Assembly: GCA_027575765.1 (NCBI GenBank)
Contig: JANBPT010000254.1
Location: forward strand, 1 to 50,137
Length of the DNA stretch: 50,137 bases
Direction: 5' to 3'
From: Tieghemiomyces parasiticus
Taxonomy: Eukaryota; Kickxellomycota; Dimargaritomycetes; Dimargaritales; Dimargaritaceae
Shown: piece after piece, positions 23,200 through 33,643 of the stretch
How positions within the stretch are numbered: position 1 is the first letter of the stretch
Layout of the letters: each line of letters opens with the position of its first letter
Program-made: the position numbers and the translations under genes
The notes under the pieces: model-generated
Told to the model about the DNA's origin: nothing
The model's input: the letters and a program-made list of their open reading frames with translations, nothing else
The model's database searches: none

Positions 23200-23730
23200 A
23201 CTATTATTAGCAAACGAGCTTGTGCCATGCGATGATGAATAGCACGCAACCAGTATGTAGTATTTGTGGCGCGTGTCCCCTGTATCTGTATTTAACGAGC
23301 CGAGCCGTTTGCGTGTGCGTTTGCATCGATGAACATGCAGAAAAGTGAGAAATGTTAGCAGAGTGGCCAAAGGTCGAGCCTATTAGTACGAGGTCCCTCA
23401 GCAGACTGCAGTTATCCCATCCATTTCTTAGATGAGGCTTCTCTGCCCAGCCATCAATGGCATTGACCTAGGCTGGTATGGCATTAGCGTCTACCTTGGC
23501 ACTGTCGGTGCAGCTCGAGGACTTGGTGACATCCACAGCAACCGGCGCAACACAGGGTCCACTCGTTCTGGCGCAAAATGCGACAATGCATACCGGATGG
23601 CCACAGCCCGTGCAAATAACGCGTCACCCAAGGCGCACAGTTGGCGAGTGGGTAGCGCACAATTCCTATCCCAGCAGGCACAAAACTAAATCTGCTGCTA
23701 TGCGAGCACCTCTGCAAACTACAGAAGGCA
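23200..23730 (+). repeat. Dispersed repeat, copy A
   Basis: About 530 bp that recur, in the same orientation, at about 47911-48467, some 24.7 kb away. The left end begins near GCAAACGAGCTTGTGCCATG and the right end near GCGAGCACCTCTGCAAAC. The core 23437-23612 matches copy B at about 96% by my hand count, while the flanking parts are visibly more diverged. Neither copy keeps an intact frame: differences between copies fall mostly at amino-acid-changing positions and one indel shifts the frame. No inverted terminal repeats or target-site duplication could be seen. It could be a degraded transposable element or a non-coding RNA or SINE-like family. Confidence 0.85.
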
Positions 23731-23929
23731 GTGCGCAACGGACACATTGGGTATTTTTATAATTGGCTCGCTTTTCACCCACTATTTACTTTCAATACAC
23801 AGTTAGGCGAGACTATATAGGATGGGGGGGGGAAAAAAAAGAAAAACAACTGGAAAAATTGTGAGCTGTATGAGCAGAATGTACGGGAGGCGGGATTAGG
23901 GGGGAGAAACCAACAAACTGGTAGGCTGA
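23731..23929. other. Short interval between repeat copy A and the Sec16 stop
   Basis: Holds a 9-G tract followed by a run of A (23824 onward). It should include the 3' UTR of the Sec16 gene; no AATAAA is visible on the minus strand. Confidence 0.5.
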
Positions 23930-26900
23930 CTATGAGCCGTTCGTGTTGAGAATATCAACGTAGCGCGACCGTGCACCGCGGCGACCTCGACTGGTCGGTG
24001 CCGGGAGAGCACTCTTGGACAGACCCAGCCCTGGCGGTCCACCGGGCGCCATCCCCGCCGGCATAGCGCCTCTTGGTAGCGACGTCAACGGCGGGGTGCC
24101 TGGACCTCGGGGCGGTTGGGACATGGTGCCGCCCATCGGAGGTAGGCCCGGGGGCGCCGACGGGGGTGCCGCGTAGGACGGGGGAGCACCGTAGCCACTG
24201 TTACTGGCTCCCCAGGCAGGTGGAGCTGGGGTGGAGATGGGGGTCGCCTTGGGTGGTGGGGGTGGGGGCGCTGCCTGGGCGACCTGGTCGTCAGCCGAGG
24301 CGCTCTTATTGACCCACCGTTTGAGTGCCGGATCGTATACGAAGGACGACTCTTCGCCCAAATTGGCCTTGACAGCGGGCGTTCCCCCGGTCTCTGCGCT
24401 CTTAGCCTGACCACCAAACAGGGTTTTGATCATCCCGAAACCAAACATGCCGCCGCCACTCGGAGTGGACCGACCGCTGGCTGAGCCCTGGGCAGTGGGG
24501 GTTGCCTTCTTTGGCGGGGTGTTAGGAGCCGACTGGGGCTTAGTCGGGGCGGCTGCATGGACCGGGTCGCTGGTGGCCTCGGGGTGGGGCCGGCTCTTGG
24601 AGAGCGATGAGTTACCGAACCCAAGGTCGTCCAGGTCATCCTGCGGGTAGGAGTCGCCCTGACCCCCCACGGGGGTAGCTACCGCATTATTACCGTAGTT
24701 GAAGTCGGCGGCGGCAAAGGTAGGTACGGGCGGGGCCATATTGAGGAACCCGTCACCATTGACCGCAGGAACGGCCTCCCCCGCTCCAGCATCGTCCACA
24801 CGGTAAAAGAGCGGCGCAGGGGCGGGGACGGGTGAGGGTGCGTGGGTTTGTTGGTAGGCCGACGGCACGGCCGCGACGGCTGGGACGGGCGAGTAAGCCG
24901 CAGGCTGGACAAGCGGGGATGAGACCGTGGGCAGGTAGCCAGCCGGAGAGTACGGTGAGGCCGTGGTATCGACATGACCCGTGGAGTGGTGTCGGGTCTT
25001 GGGCGAGGCCGTGGCCGGGAGCGGCGAGACGCTCAGCGGTGGGGGAGGATGGGTGGTATCTAAAGCGGAGTTGGGACGTGAGCGGTGCGGACCGTTACTC
25101 ATGTGCAGGCCCCCGGGTGAATACGGCGCGGCCTTTAGGACCTCCGAACGCAGTCCGTGCCCGGTGGCGCTTACGCTGCCACTCGCTTGGACCAGGGCTG
25201 GCGGAGACAAGGCGCGCGAAGGGTCTTCGGGGCGTATTTCATCCGGGCGCGGGGCGTCGCCCGCCGTACTGGCCGTGGTGCTGCCGTCTGTACCCGTGAT
25301 CAACTTGTCCAGGCTGCTGTCGAAAGCGCTCATCAGAGAGGTGAAGCTGGGCTTAGCGAGCCGGCGACTTAGCCACGAAGACACGCCGTTCGACCCGCTA
25401 GCCTCGCTCGTGGCCCCGAATCCGTCCAAGCGTTGCTTGAGGGCAGTGAGTTGGTGCACGAAACCCGGGGTCAGGAACGGCGAGCCGCGTGCCAGATCGT
25501 CAACGATGCCGGCCAGGGCATCACAGTAGCGAGTGGCTTCGCTAACACGGCCGCACTCAACAAGCCACCAGGCGTGCAGCAGCTTATACGGCTGCAGATG
25601 AGGTAAGGCGGCTGGAACCTTTCCTGCGCGCAAGGACAGAACAAACTCGTAGATTTCAGTGGTAATCAGGGCGGCAGGATCATACCGAGTAGCGTCGGTG
25701 GCGGTAAGGAGGGTGAAGCGAGAATGCGGGGCCCCAGCCCCGGCGCATGACGAGGTACGCGGCGACAGCAAGTAGCATAGATGGGCCACCGCCACGTTCC
25801 CGGTGCGTGCCAGCTCGTCGCCCAGGGCGGTCAGGGTTGGTGCGTCACCTTTGGTCTGGTTGGCCAAAACCACTGCGACCAGACGCGGCCAGAGGGCCAG
25901 GGCGCGGCGCTTGGCCTCGGCCTTGGCAAGGGATTGCGGATCGTCGGGTTGGGTGGCGGTAAAGTCAGTAGCCGGCATAAAAGGCGCAGCGGCGTTATCA
26001 GTCAGTGGGAACGGTTGTGGGTCCCACAGAGCGGTCAGTGGGGCAGATCCCTGGGCCCCACCGAAGAGCTGATAGATGAGGCGCAGTGCCATCGGGCCCG
26101 CGGACGGCGCATGCGGTGCAGTTTCGTCGGTCGGCCCGGCGGCGGTGGAGTTTTTGACTACATCTTGCGTGTAGGCTTGGACCACGTCACGCCACACTTC
26201 CTTGCCCACACAGCTCCCGATGATGAGGGCGTGGGCCCATAACCGCCGGTCAACGGCGCGCTTCACAGCTCCCAGTCGGTCTCCGTGCAACAGGCAGGAT
26301 TCCAGGGCTTGGAGTTCCGCCTCCACCGCCGAGGTAGGTGCCGTAATCCCATGGGCAAAGGACGGGGTCGCCCGCAACGCGGCACAAAGCTCCTGAACAG
26401 CGGCGGGGTCCTCAAGGAGCTGGCCGTCGTGCTGGCCCAGTCCCTGGAGGGTACGCCAAATTAGAGCGGAGGCCTCGGCGGCTGGTGTCATCGATAGACT
26501 GTCCAGCCGCTGTTGCACGTAAGCCAGGACCCCGTCTTTCTTTTGCTTGGCCCCGCTGCGGTCGTGCAGCAGCAGCGGACCAGGGTAGGTGTCCAAGGCG
26601 AGGGTCGGGTCGGGTCCAAAGACAGCGGATAGGTCCCGTTTCTCCATTTGACCAGGGTAGTGCCGTTCGTAGCTGGAGTGGTAGGCGGTGTCAGTCGAGT
26701 AGCGCTGGGTACGCTGCGGGAAGGTGCACCAGACCTGGCCGCCAAACCCAAATGCGATCACAGGGAACCCCTGACCGCGACGATACACATCCTCCTGGAG
26801 GCGCTGGTCCACCGGCGCCGTGGCGGGAATCGGATGCTCAGCAACAGCGGTGGGGGCAGCTCGAGTGGCATGCCCGTCGTCGGCTCCGTAGTTAGGGGCG

Positions 26901-29866
26901 TAACCCTGGCTTTCGTAGGTGTAAGTATCTGCCGGTCCGGTAACAGGGCCAGGCATGGGCGCATGAGCGTAAGGGTCAATCGGGGCCTGGTCATACATGG
27001 CGTGGGCTTCGGGAGCTGTACTATAGGTTGCCGCATAGGCCCTTTCGTGTTCAGCAGGCTGGGAGTGGGCTGGATTACCAGCATCGTACGTGTAGTCCTC
27101 GGCGGGGGTTTCTAGAGCCGCGCTGTAGGCCACGTCATAGGTCACCGCCGGATCAGCGGTCTGGGTATGCACGGGGGCACCGGTATCATACGCGTAACCA
27201 TCGTTTTCGGTATAGGTTGCTCCGGCTTCGGAGGTCGCACCGTATTCATAGCCGTAATCGTAACCGCCGGCCTCTCCGGTCCCGTAGTCAGCGGGAGCAC
27301 CATGACCATAGGGATCATAGTTCGCGTCAGCAGTTTGGTAGTCGGACGGAGGAAGCGTGTCGGCGTAACCGCTTTCCGGATCAGCCGCCGCGGCCGGACT
27401 GTATTCGGCTGGCGGGGCAGCGCTGAAGGCGTGCGCATGGGCCACCGTCTCGGGGACCTCCGCGGTTTGGCCGTAGAAATCGTGATGCTGGTCCACATAC
27501 GCCGGGTGCATTGTCGACGTCACCAGGTATTCAGCGCTAACGGCCGGCGTTGCAGCTTGGGCATAATCCGGTTCAGCCTCCGCAGCAGGTGGGACGCTAC
27601 CAACGGTATCACTATATTCACCCTCTTCGCCTGTTCCGTAGTCGTGGCCCGTAGATGCGTAAGGATCATAGTTGGCATCGGCTACCTGGTACTCTGAAGG
27701 GGCCAGGGATTCCGCGTAACCTGGGTGGGGATTCTCGACGCCGGCAGTCAGATCGGCCCCCGGAGTGGTCGCCTGGCTGGGGAAATAGTCTGCTGCGGGT
27801 TCCGCTGCCACTGTAGTGTTGGGTGAGGCATCGGCTACCTCGGTGCCGGGATGAGCGCCGAAGGTCTGGTCGAGGCCGTCCGTCACGTCCGAGGTCAGTG
27901 TGCCTGGGGTCGGACCAGGCGCGTCGCAGACGGTGGTAGTAGCGTCAGGTGCGGTTGTCTCAACGCGAGGCGTGGAGGACACCGGCTGCACGGAGGGCTC
28001 GTCCCCGGTCAAATCATGAAAGAAGCTGGCGTCATCGGTCTCTGCGGCGGGGACGGGGGTGGGCGTATCGGCCACTATCGATGGGGCAAACAGGCCGCTG
28101 TTCAAGCCCACTTCGTCCGTCTTGAAATGGGGAATATTCCCGACGGAGGAGGCGCGACCTTTAGGCGGGGGCCCAACCTCCTCAGCAGGCGCATCAGACC
28201 AGGGCACACTGGCAGAACGGACGATACTCGGGCCGATGAGGGACACGGACACTGGCGGATAACCCGCGGGAGGGGGCGTGCTGGCGATATGCGGAAGGGG
28301 TGGTGGGACGGACGAGGGTCCCGCGGGCTCGGCAGCTTCCGGCGGCGGACCCTCCGTCATCGGCCGGGTGGTCAAGACGAGATCGTCAAGCTCATCGAGC
28401 ACATCATCGTGGGTGACCGGGGACGTTTGGTAGGTCGGGGGTGCCAGAGGTGTGTGTAGCTCCGCGTTATCGGCCAGGCTGACCGGGAACACCCCTTCCG
28501 CTTCGACAATATTGGTACTAATCTCCGCCGTCGGTACGTCCGCAGGTGGGTCGGTTTCGGTCGCCGGTGTGTGAATGTTCGTGAGGGTAACCTGGGGTAT
28601 GGCTGGCGCGTTCGATGTCATGGTCGAACCTGGGGGCGCTTGGGTCAGGGCTGTGGTCTGCTGTTCCGAGGTAGCGACTACGGCGGGTATGACGGGGGAG
28701 TCAGATTTAACCACGACGGGCTGGGCAGCAGGGCCAGTCGCCTGTGCCGGGGAACTCACAAGCTGGGGTGGTGGAGGAACAGCCCCCGTTGGCCGCGGGG
28801 CGCTTGCCGGAGTTTCTTCTATGATGGCGGTGGCGGGCGGGGTCTCGGCCGCCGCGAAGCTTTCAAAGAAGTCGAAGGCACTGGGTGAGTTGAAAGTAGC
28901 TGGCGGCGGGGGCGGGGGCTGCGAAGAGGTCGTCGCAGTAGACGTTGGGGCGAGTGGCGCGGTCGGGGTAGGCAATTGGGAAGTAGCCGGTTCCGTTGGA
29001 GGTTCCACCGCTAAACTGTCAAAGAATGACGCCGGGTTAACCGGGGCCGGGGCAGGGATGCTGGCTGGAGGCGCAGATACTTCCGTGGTGGTTTTCACGT
29101 GAGCAGTGAGATCGGAGGGGTATGCGTACTCGTCTTCCGTCGTCTGGTAGACATGTGGATCATGATTTCCTTCGATGTAGCCCTCTGCTGCGGCGTTGGG
29201 GTCTTCGGTCGTCTGGGTGCCGTCGGCGGCAGCCGTGTAGTACGCGGGATCGTACGTATTGGGATCATAGGGTTCGTACTGGGATGCGTCGTAGGGCACA
29301 TAGGTACCGTCCTCGGCATAGTATCCGCCGTACTCGTCGTAGTAGGGTTGGTATTCCTGACCCGCGACAGCAGCAGTAATGGGGTCGGCAGGGTGGGCCG
29401 TCTCTTCGCTGTAGTAGGCGTTGGGGTCGTGTTGGGCTGACGGGTCGTAGTACGGATCCTGGGTCGTGCTGTAGTCGTAACCCGCCGCGGCGTTCGGGTC
29501 GTGGACGTAACCAGAGCTCGGGTCCGCGCTGTAATTGGCATTCGGGTCCAGACTGTAGCCCGCGTTCGGGTCGTAGTTGTAGCTCGCGTTCGGATCGTGA
29601 CTGTAGCTCGCGTCCGGGTTCGTATAGTACGGGTCGTATCCCTCTGGATACTGCTCGTAGCCCTGATGGGGGTTGGTGGCCCCGTGGTGTGTGAGAGGCG
29701 GGGGAGGAGCCCCGGACGACGGGGGCGGGTGGTGTTGGTGACTCGCGGTGGGCAGTGGTTGTTGGACGTGGGCCGGCGTCAACCAATTCGCACTATCGTC
29801 ATTGTCACCGCTGAAGAAGGGGATGGGCCCTTCATTGGCGGGGGTTGGGTTTGGCGGAGCGGCCAT
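23930..29866 (-). CDS. SEC16: Sec16, COPII vesicle coat scaffold
   Basis: A 1978-residue Sec16, the scaffold that organises ER exit sites and regulates COPII assembly with Sar1, Sec23/24 and Sec13/31. The first 1000 residues are disordered. They begin with Tyr-Asp-Pro-Asn repeats (such as YNYDPNAGYSLDPNANY, about residues 85-170) and include two copies of an ANYDPY block (about 720-760 and 830-870). The central conserved domain starts near residue 1030 (GFPVIAFGFGGQVWCTFP) and runs through a helical part with PYKLLHAWWLVECGRVSEA to about 1510. In known Sec16 this domain binds Sec13. The C-terminal region is Pro/Ser/Gly-rich and ends with the family's conserved tail (SRGRRGARSRYVDIL). The frame stays open to a GTG at 29890, but the first ATG is at 29866 and is used here. 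No intron needed. Confidence 0.95.
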   Translation of the reverse strand: MAAPPNPTPANEGPIPFFSGDNDDSANWLTPAHVQQPLPTASHQHHPPPSSGAPPPPLTHHGATNPHQGYEQYPEGYDPYYTNPDASYSHDPNASYNYDPNAGYSLDPNANYSADPSSGYVHDPNAAAGYDYSTTQDPYYDPSAQHDPNAYYSEETAHPADPITAAVAGQEYQPYYDEYGGYYAEDGTYVPYDASQYEPYDPNTYDPAYYTAAADGTQTTEDPNAAAEGYIEGNHDPHVYQTTEDEYAYPSDLTAHVKTTTEVSAPPASIPAPAPVNPASFFDSLAVEPPTEPATSQLPTPTAPLAPTSTATTSSQPPPPPPATFNSPSAFDFFESFAAAETPPATAIIEETPASAPRPTGAVPPPPQLVSSPAQATGPAAQPVVVKSDSPVIPAVVATSEQQTTALTQAPPGSTMTSNAPAIPQVTLTNIHTPATETDPPADVPTAEISTNIVEAEGVFPVSLADNAELHTPLAPPTYQTSPVTHDDVLDELDDLVLTTRPMTEGPPPEAAEPAGPSSVPPPLPHIASTPPPAGYPPVSVSLIGPSIVRSASVPWSDAPAEEVGPPPKGRASSVGNIPHFKTDEVGLNSGLFAPSIVADTPTPVPAAETDDASFFHDLTGDEPSVQPVSSTPRVETTAPDATTTVCDAPGPTPGTLTSDVTDGLDQTFGAHPGTEVADASPNTTVAAEPAADYFPSQATTPGADLTAGVENPHPGYAESLAPSEYQVADANYDPYASTGHDYGTGEEGEYSDTVGSVPPAAEAEPDYAQAATPAVSAEYLVTSTMHPAYVDQHHDFYGQTAEVPETVAHAHAFSAAPPAEYSPAAAADPESGYADTLPPSDYQTADANYDPYGHGAPADYGTGEAGGYDYGYEYGATSEAGATYTENDGYAYDTGAPVHTQTADPAVTYDVAYSAALETPAEDYTYDAGNPAHSQPAEHERAYAATYSTAPEAHAMYDQAPIDPYAHAPMPGPVTGPADTYTYESQGYAPNYGADDGHATRAAPTAVAEHPIPATAPVDQRLQEDVYRRGQGFPVIAFGFGGQVWCTFPQRTQRYSTDTAYHSSYERHYPGQMEKRDLSAVFGPDPTLALDTYPGPLLLHDRSGAKQKKDGVLAYVQQRLDSLSMTPAAEASALIWRTLQGLGQHDGQLLEDPAAVQELCAALRATPSFAHGITAPTSAVEAELQALESCLLHGDRLGAVKRAVDRRLWAHALIIGSCVGKEVWRDVVQAYTQDVVKNSTAAGPTDETAPHAPSAGPMALRLIYQLFGGAQGSAPLTALWDPQPFPLTDNAAAPFMPATDFTATQPDDPQSLAKAEAKRRALALWPRLVAVVLANQTKGDAPTLTALGDELARTGNVAVAHLCYLLSPRTSSCAGAGAPHSRFTLLTATDATRYDPAALITTEIYEFVLSLRAGKVPAALPHLQPYKLLHAWWLVECGRVSEATRYCDALAGIVDDLARGSPFLTPGFVHQLTALKQRLDGFGATSEASGSNGVSSWLSRRLAKPSFTSLMSAFDSSLDKLITGTDGSTTASTAGDAPRPDEIRPEDPSRALSPPALVQASGSVSATGHGLRSEVLKAAPYSPGGLHMSNGPHRSRPNSALDTTHPPPPLSVSPLPATASPKTRHHSTGHVDTTASPYSPAGYLPTVSSPLVQPAAYSPVPAVAAVPSAYQQTHAPSPVPAPAPLFYRVDDAGAGEAVPAVNGDGFLNMAPPVPTFAAADFNYGNNAVATPVGGQGDSYPQDDLDDLGFGNSSLSKSRPHPEATSDPVHAAAPTKPQSAPNTPPKKATPTAQGSASGRSTPSGGGMFGFGMIKTLFGGQAKSAETGGTPAVKANLGEESSFVYDPALKRWVNKSASADDQVAQAAPPPPPPKATPISTPAPPAWGASNSGYGAPPSYAAPPSAPPGLPPMGGTMSQPPRGPGTPPLTSLPRGAMPAGMAPGGPPGLGLSKSALPAPTSRGRRGARSRYVDILNTNGS

Positions 29867-31099
29867 ATGGGCGACGAACGAATGGGTCACGTCGTGATGG
29901 ACTCGCTAGCAGGGTTAGGATGGTCTAAATCGCGAGGTAGTGTCGATGCGTGGCTCCAAAACGGGCAACAAAAGAAGACGAGGGACGGGAGCAGGCGGAG
30001 GAGGTGGGGAGAGGCGTGGCGCGGAATGTAGATGAACGCTAGAGAGGACTGACTGGTGTAATGACCAGGACTCTGCCTAAGGCGGAGAACGTAACTATGG
30101 GTTGCGCGGTACGAGGATGAGGGCAGAAGAGTCGGCGGAGATGGCTACGCGAATAATGGAGCAGGTGACATCTATCGAATGAAGGTCTGTACAGCGGACA
30201 TTACCCAGAACCGAGACGGAGGTTGAACTTGCCTGTACGCGGTTGTTGGTGCTTAGGTGGGGCGGGCGCTGCAGTCACTAGGGCGAGGCACGCATACACG
30301 AACGCAGGGAGTGGGCGGAGGGCCTAAGCAGTGGGCGTTGAGGATGGGGTGGGGGGGGGGGCTGGGAGGAGGTGTCGTGGTGAATGGAAGCGGCACGAAT
30401 TGTGCGGGCTTTGAATTGTGGGTGTGCTCCCTCCCTACCCTCATGCAGCTTCAGCCCCGCCCGCCGGATCACACTAAGGGAGGCGGAGCCCTGTGGCCAG
30501 TCACTGGCCATCGGTAGATCGCCACGTCGGCGTCGCTGGGTTGAGCGACCCTCCCAAATAAGGCTTAAGGCCCAGCGCCGAACCGCCCAGACGATCTGTG
30601 CTACCCACACTTGCAGTGACACAGGCTTGCCCTGCCGTCAGTCGGGCAGACAGGCCTATGCTTCAAACCTTGTGTGGAAAGTCGTGGCACCGGCTTAGGA
30701 TCCTTGGGCCACATTACCAGATAGCCAGTCGGCTTCTGCCACCCATGTCGTCCACCAAGGTACTACCATCCTTCAGTCAACTGCCCTTGGGACTGGGCCC
30801 CACTGGCGGGGGCTGCCGGCCTAGGGCGTTCCCTCGCAAAGGAGATATCCCCGAAATGTTCAAATCCCTCATGTTGGCCTGCTTCTTCCTAAACGGCTAG
30901 AGGGTAAAATTGTGGCCAGATTTTGTAATCATGAAGAAAGGAGTGTTGGGTTTAGTAAACTAGGCTATGTGAAGGCGGGATTCAAAGGCTGCGGACTAAG
31001 CGACACTGACCATGACCCGCATGCCATGCAGATAAATCGAATATATAAAAAAAACGGCGCAAAATCTGCCCACACGGCAACCCATAAGCATTAGGCACT
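29867..31099. other. Intergenic between Sec16 and Noc2
   Basis: The left part is the promoter and leader of Sec16; the right part is the 3' flank of Noc2. An 11-G tract lies at 30351-30361. Short frames on both strands around 30250-30900 overlap one another and have no recognisable features. An A-rich tract near 31051 might contribute to 3'-end formation of Noc2. No gene supported. Confidence 0.5.
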
Positions 31100-33643
31100 C
31101 TAGTACAAGTCGTCGTCGTCGCTGCTGACACCATCTTCGGCCATGGCAATGACGGCGGCCTCAGCCGAATTCTTGGGCTCGACGCGGGGCCTGCCCTGGC
31201 CAGCCTCCGCCTCGTCCGCCTCCTCCTGTTCGGCGGACCGGCGAAGCGTCTCAAGCTGCTTCTGGCGCAGCTTCTCGTACAGGTTGTAGTACTTGACGAG
31301 GGGCAGCGTGTTCCGGTCGGTGGTGGCCAAGAAGGTTCGCAGCTGGGCATACTCCCCGGGGGCCCAGTTGAGAGTGCTCCGGGCCTGCTCAATGACACGG
31401 CAATGCTCCTTGGTCTTTTCGACGAGATCGGAGATGCCGCGGGTCACCTTGGTCAGCCGGGACTTCTTGGCGAACCGGACGAGCTGTGACGTGATGGGCA
31501 TGGTAAGTTCTGGGAAGGCAATGTTGGTGGCCTGGGTGGCCAAAAACTCGAGCAGCAGGTCAACCAGCTGCTGGTGGACACCCTCGATGTAGGGGACCGT
31601 ATGTTCGTAGGACCGCGGGCACTTGATGTGGAATTCGAAATCCAGGGGCTTCTGCGCCGAACGAGACAGCCGGCGACTAAGTTCAGGAGACGCGTAGACC
31701 TCCAGGAGGTACGAAGCCACGGGAATGAACTGCTGGGTGTCGCGGGCGATGCGGGTGAGCAGACGGACGCAGTGGAAACGGAAGGGGAAATACGTGTGGG
31801 TGGGGACCAGGCGGATTGCGCCGCTGATGATCTGAACCAGCGGGTACACCAGGCTGCTCAAATCGGCGCCGGCGGTGGGCAGCGCGGGCTCGATCGTTCC
31901 TGGTGGCGGCGGCGGTGGGGCCTGGTAGTGGGTGCACACGAGCTCGGTCCAAAAGCGCAGGCAGTGTACGAACTGCCAGTTGTGGACGGGCGCAAAGGCC
32001 TTCTTGTTCTCCACGTTGAGGGCGGTACGCAGGTGGATGGCCAGCTGACGCAGGTACACGAAGGCCATGCGGTAGGCGGCATCTGGGTACAGGCCATAGA
32101 TTTCCACGCCAAACTGGCGCAGCAGGTTGATGGACCCCACTGTATGCGGCGACATGAGGGCCGACCGCTGCACAAAACTGCGGTACACAATACGCAGAAT
32201 CTCCTCCAAGTCGTCTTCATTCTGGTAGGTGGCCAAGTGGCGCATGGCCAGGAACGCCGCAACCTGGACCGTCTCGTCGACGGTCGGTGTGCTCATGTAG
32301 TATGCCACCACGCGCCGTAGGGCACGCACGAAGCGCGGCGTGCACATCAGGTACGGGAGCACCATGGTGGTCTCCTGGAGCAGGAGGCGGACCATGTTGG
32401 GTTCCTCGATCATCTGGAATAGGCGAAGGAGGGAGTCCCCATATAGACGCACAGGGCGACTCACTTGGGACCAAGCCAGGGACTGGTTAGGGCGGGTGAC
32501 GTTGGCACCCAGGCTGGACTTGCCCTTGGCGCGCTGTACACTCGGGTTGCCCAGTTCGGACGGTACATAATGTTGCAGGAGCCCTGGGGCTACGCGGAGG
32601 GACGTGACGATCAGCTTGTTGTACGCGGTGGGTGAGTCCACCTCGTAGGCCTTCACCTTAGCCTGCGCGCGAGACGCCCGCTTCTGGGTGAACTTGACAT
32701 GCTTGGGCTTCGTCTCCTCGATGTCGGCGTGAGTGCAAGAGTAGAGCGCAGAAAGTAGGTGGTTGAAGGCCACCAGGGAGTGGTCCGTAGTAATGGCTTG
32801 CTCCCACGACTTGACCATGTCAGGGGTTAGAATCGTCGGGCGTTGATCCTGGTTGCGACTGGCGTGACTGTCGGCTTCCTCCTTTTCCATATCCATATCG
32901 TCGCTGCTGTCGTCATCGTCGGATGAGTTCTCGTCCTCATCATCTTCGTCGTCTTCACCATCTTCGTCGTCTTCATCGTCGTCGTCGTCGTCATCATCAT
33001 CCTGGCCAAACTCGAGCAGGTCCCCATCGTTCTTTTGCAGGAATTCAAAAAACGCCGGGTCGCGCTTCTTAAGCTCATCCAGCTCGCGCCGGTGCTCCTT
33101 GATGGCCTTGAGGGCGTCGGAGACGTGCTTCTTATGGGCCTTACTGGGCTTGGTCGCGGATGCTGGGGCCTTCTTTTTCGGCTTCTGCTCCACCTCGTCG
33201 TCCTCGACCTGCTCAAACTGGATAAACTCCACGCCTTCGTCGTCGAGCGCAGGGGCGGAAGCTTTGGTGCCCTTGTGGCCCCGGGACCAGGCCCGCTGGC
33301 TGTCTACGTCCACTATGGAATCGGGGTCCATAATGTCCTCAAACCCGTCGGCCATGTCGTTGGCGTCGTCGTCCTCGAAACGCAGGGTATCGCGGTCCTG
33401 GCCGGTCAGCGCAAAAGATTCAAGGTCGCCGGACTGGCCGCGCGGATACCGTACCACGCCGTGCTGTTGGTCGGCTTCGATCTGGGCTTCGTCACGGGCC
33501 TCCCGCTGCTCTTGCCGGCTCACCCGCTGGGTCTGTTGCCGCACGATGCCCCGCTTGACCTTTTGCGTAGCCTTTCGGTTCTGGTCTACGTGGTCCTTGT
33601 GCTTCTTGTTGAAGCGAATCATACTTTTAGTGGCCTTACCCAT
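31100..33643 (-). CDS. NOC2: Noc2, nucleolar complex protein 2 (60S ribosome biogenesis)
   Basis: An 847-residue Noc2, which pairs with Noc1 and then Noc3 to move pre-60S particles from nucleolus to nucleoplasm. The N terminus is basic (MGKATKSMIRFNKKHKDHVD). An acidic run of Asp/Glu lies at about residues 210-255, and HKKHVSDALKAIKEHRRELD precedes it. The Noc2 domain covers about 395-690, with the family hallmarks YRMAFVYLRQLAIHLR, NWQFVHCLRFW and AFPELTMPITSQL. The frame is open for 62 more codons upstream, but that part has no family resemblance, and the ATG at 33643 opens the conserved N terminus. The protein ends in an acidic tail (SSDDDDLY). The gene is head-to-head with Sof1, 831 bp away. 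No intron needed. Confidence 0.96.
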   Translation of the reverse strand: MGKATKSMIRFNKKHKDHVDQNRKATQKVKRGIVRQQTQRVSRQEQREARDEAQIEADQQHGVVRYPRGQSGDLESFALTGQDRDTLRFEDDDANDMADGFEDIMDPDSIVDVDSQRAWSRGHKGTKASAPALDDEGVEFIQFEQVEDDEVEQKPKKKAPASATKPSKAHKKHVSDALKAIKEHRRELDELKKRDPAFFEFLQKNDGDLLEFGQDDDDDDDDDEDDEDGEDDEDDEDENSSDDDDSSDDMDMEKEEADSHASRNQDQRPTILTPDMVKSWEQAITTDHSLVAFNHLLSALYSCTHADIEETKPKHVKFTQKRASRAQAKVKAYEVDSPTAYNKLIVTSLRVAPGLLQHYVPSELGNPSVQRAKGKSSLGANVTRPNQSLAWSQVSRPVRLYGDSLLRLFQMIEEPNMVRLLLQETTMVLPYLMCTPRFVRALRRVVAYYMSTPTVDETVQVAAFLAMRHLATYQNEDDLEEILRIVYRSFVQRSALMSPHTVGSINLLRQFGVEIYGLYPDAAYRMAFVYLRQLAIHLRTALNVENKKAFAPVHNWQFVHCLRFWTELVCTHYQAPPPPPPGTIEPALPTAGADLSSLVYPLVQIISGAIRLVPTHTYFPFRFHCVRLLTRIARDTQQFIPVASYLLEVYASPELSRRLSRSAQKPLDFEFHIKCPRSYEHTVPYIEGVHQQLVDLLLEFLATQATNIAFPELTMPITSQLVRFAKKSRLTKVTRGISDLVEKTKEHCRVIEQARSTLNWAPGEYAQLRTFLATTDRNTLPLVKYYNLYEKLRQKQLETLRRSAEQEEADEAEAGQGRPRVEPKNSAEAAVIAMAEDGVSSDDDDLY

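Noticed and set aside
23370..23390. CCTATTAGTACGAGG, partly resembling a large-subunit rRNA motif
   Set aside because: The match does not extend beyond about ten bases and copy B differs at this position.
31574..32320. 248-residue plus-strand frame
   Set aside because: Antisense shadow of the conserved Noc2 domain.
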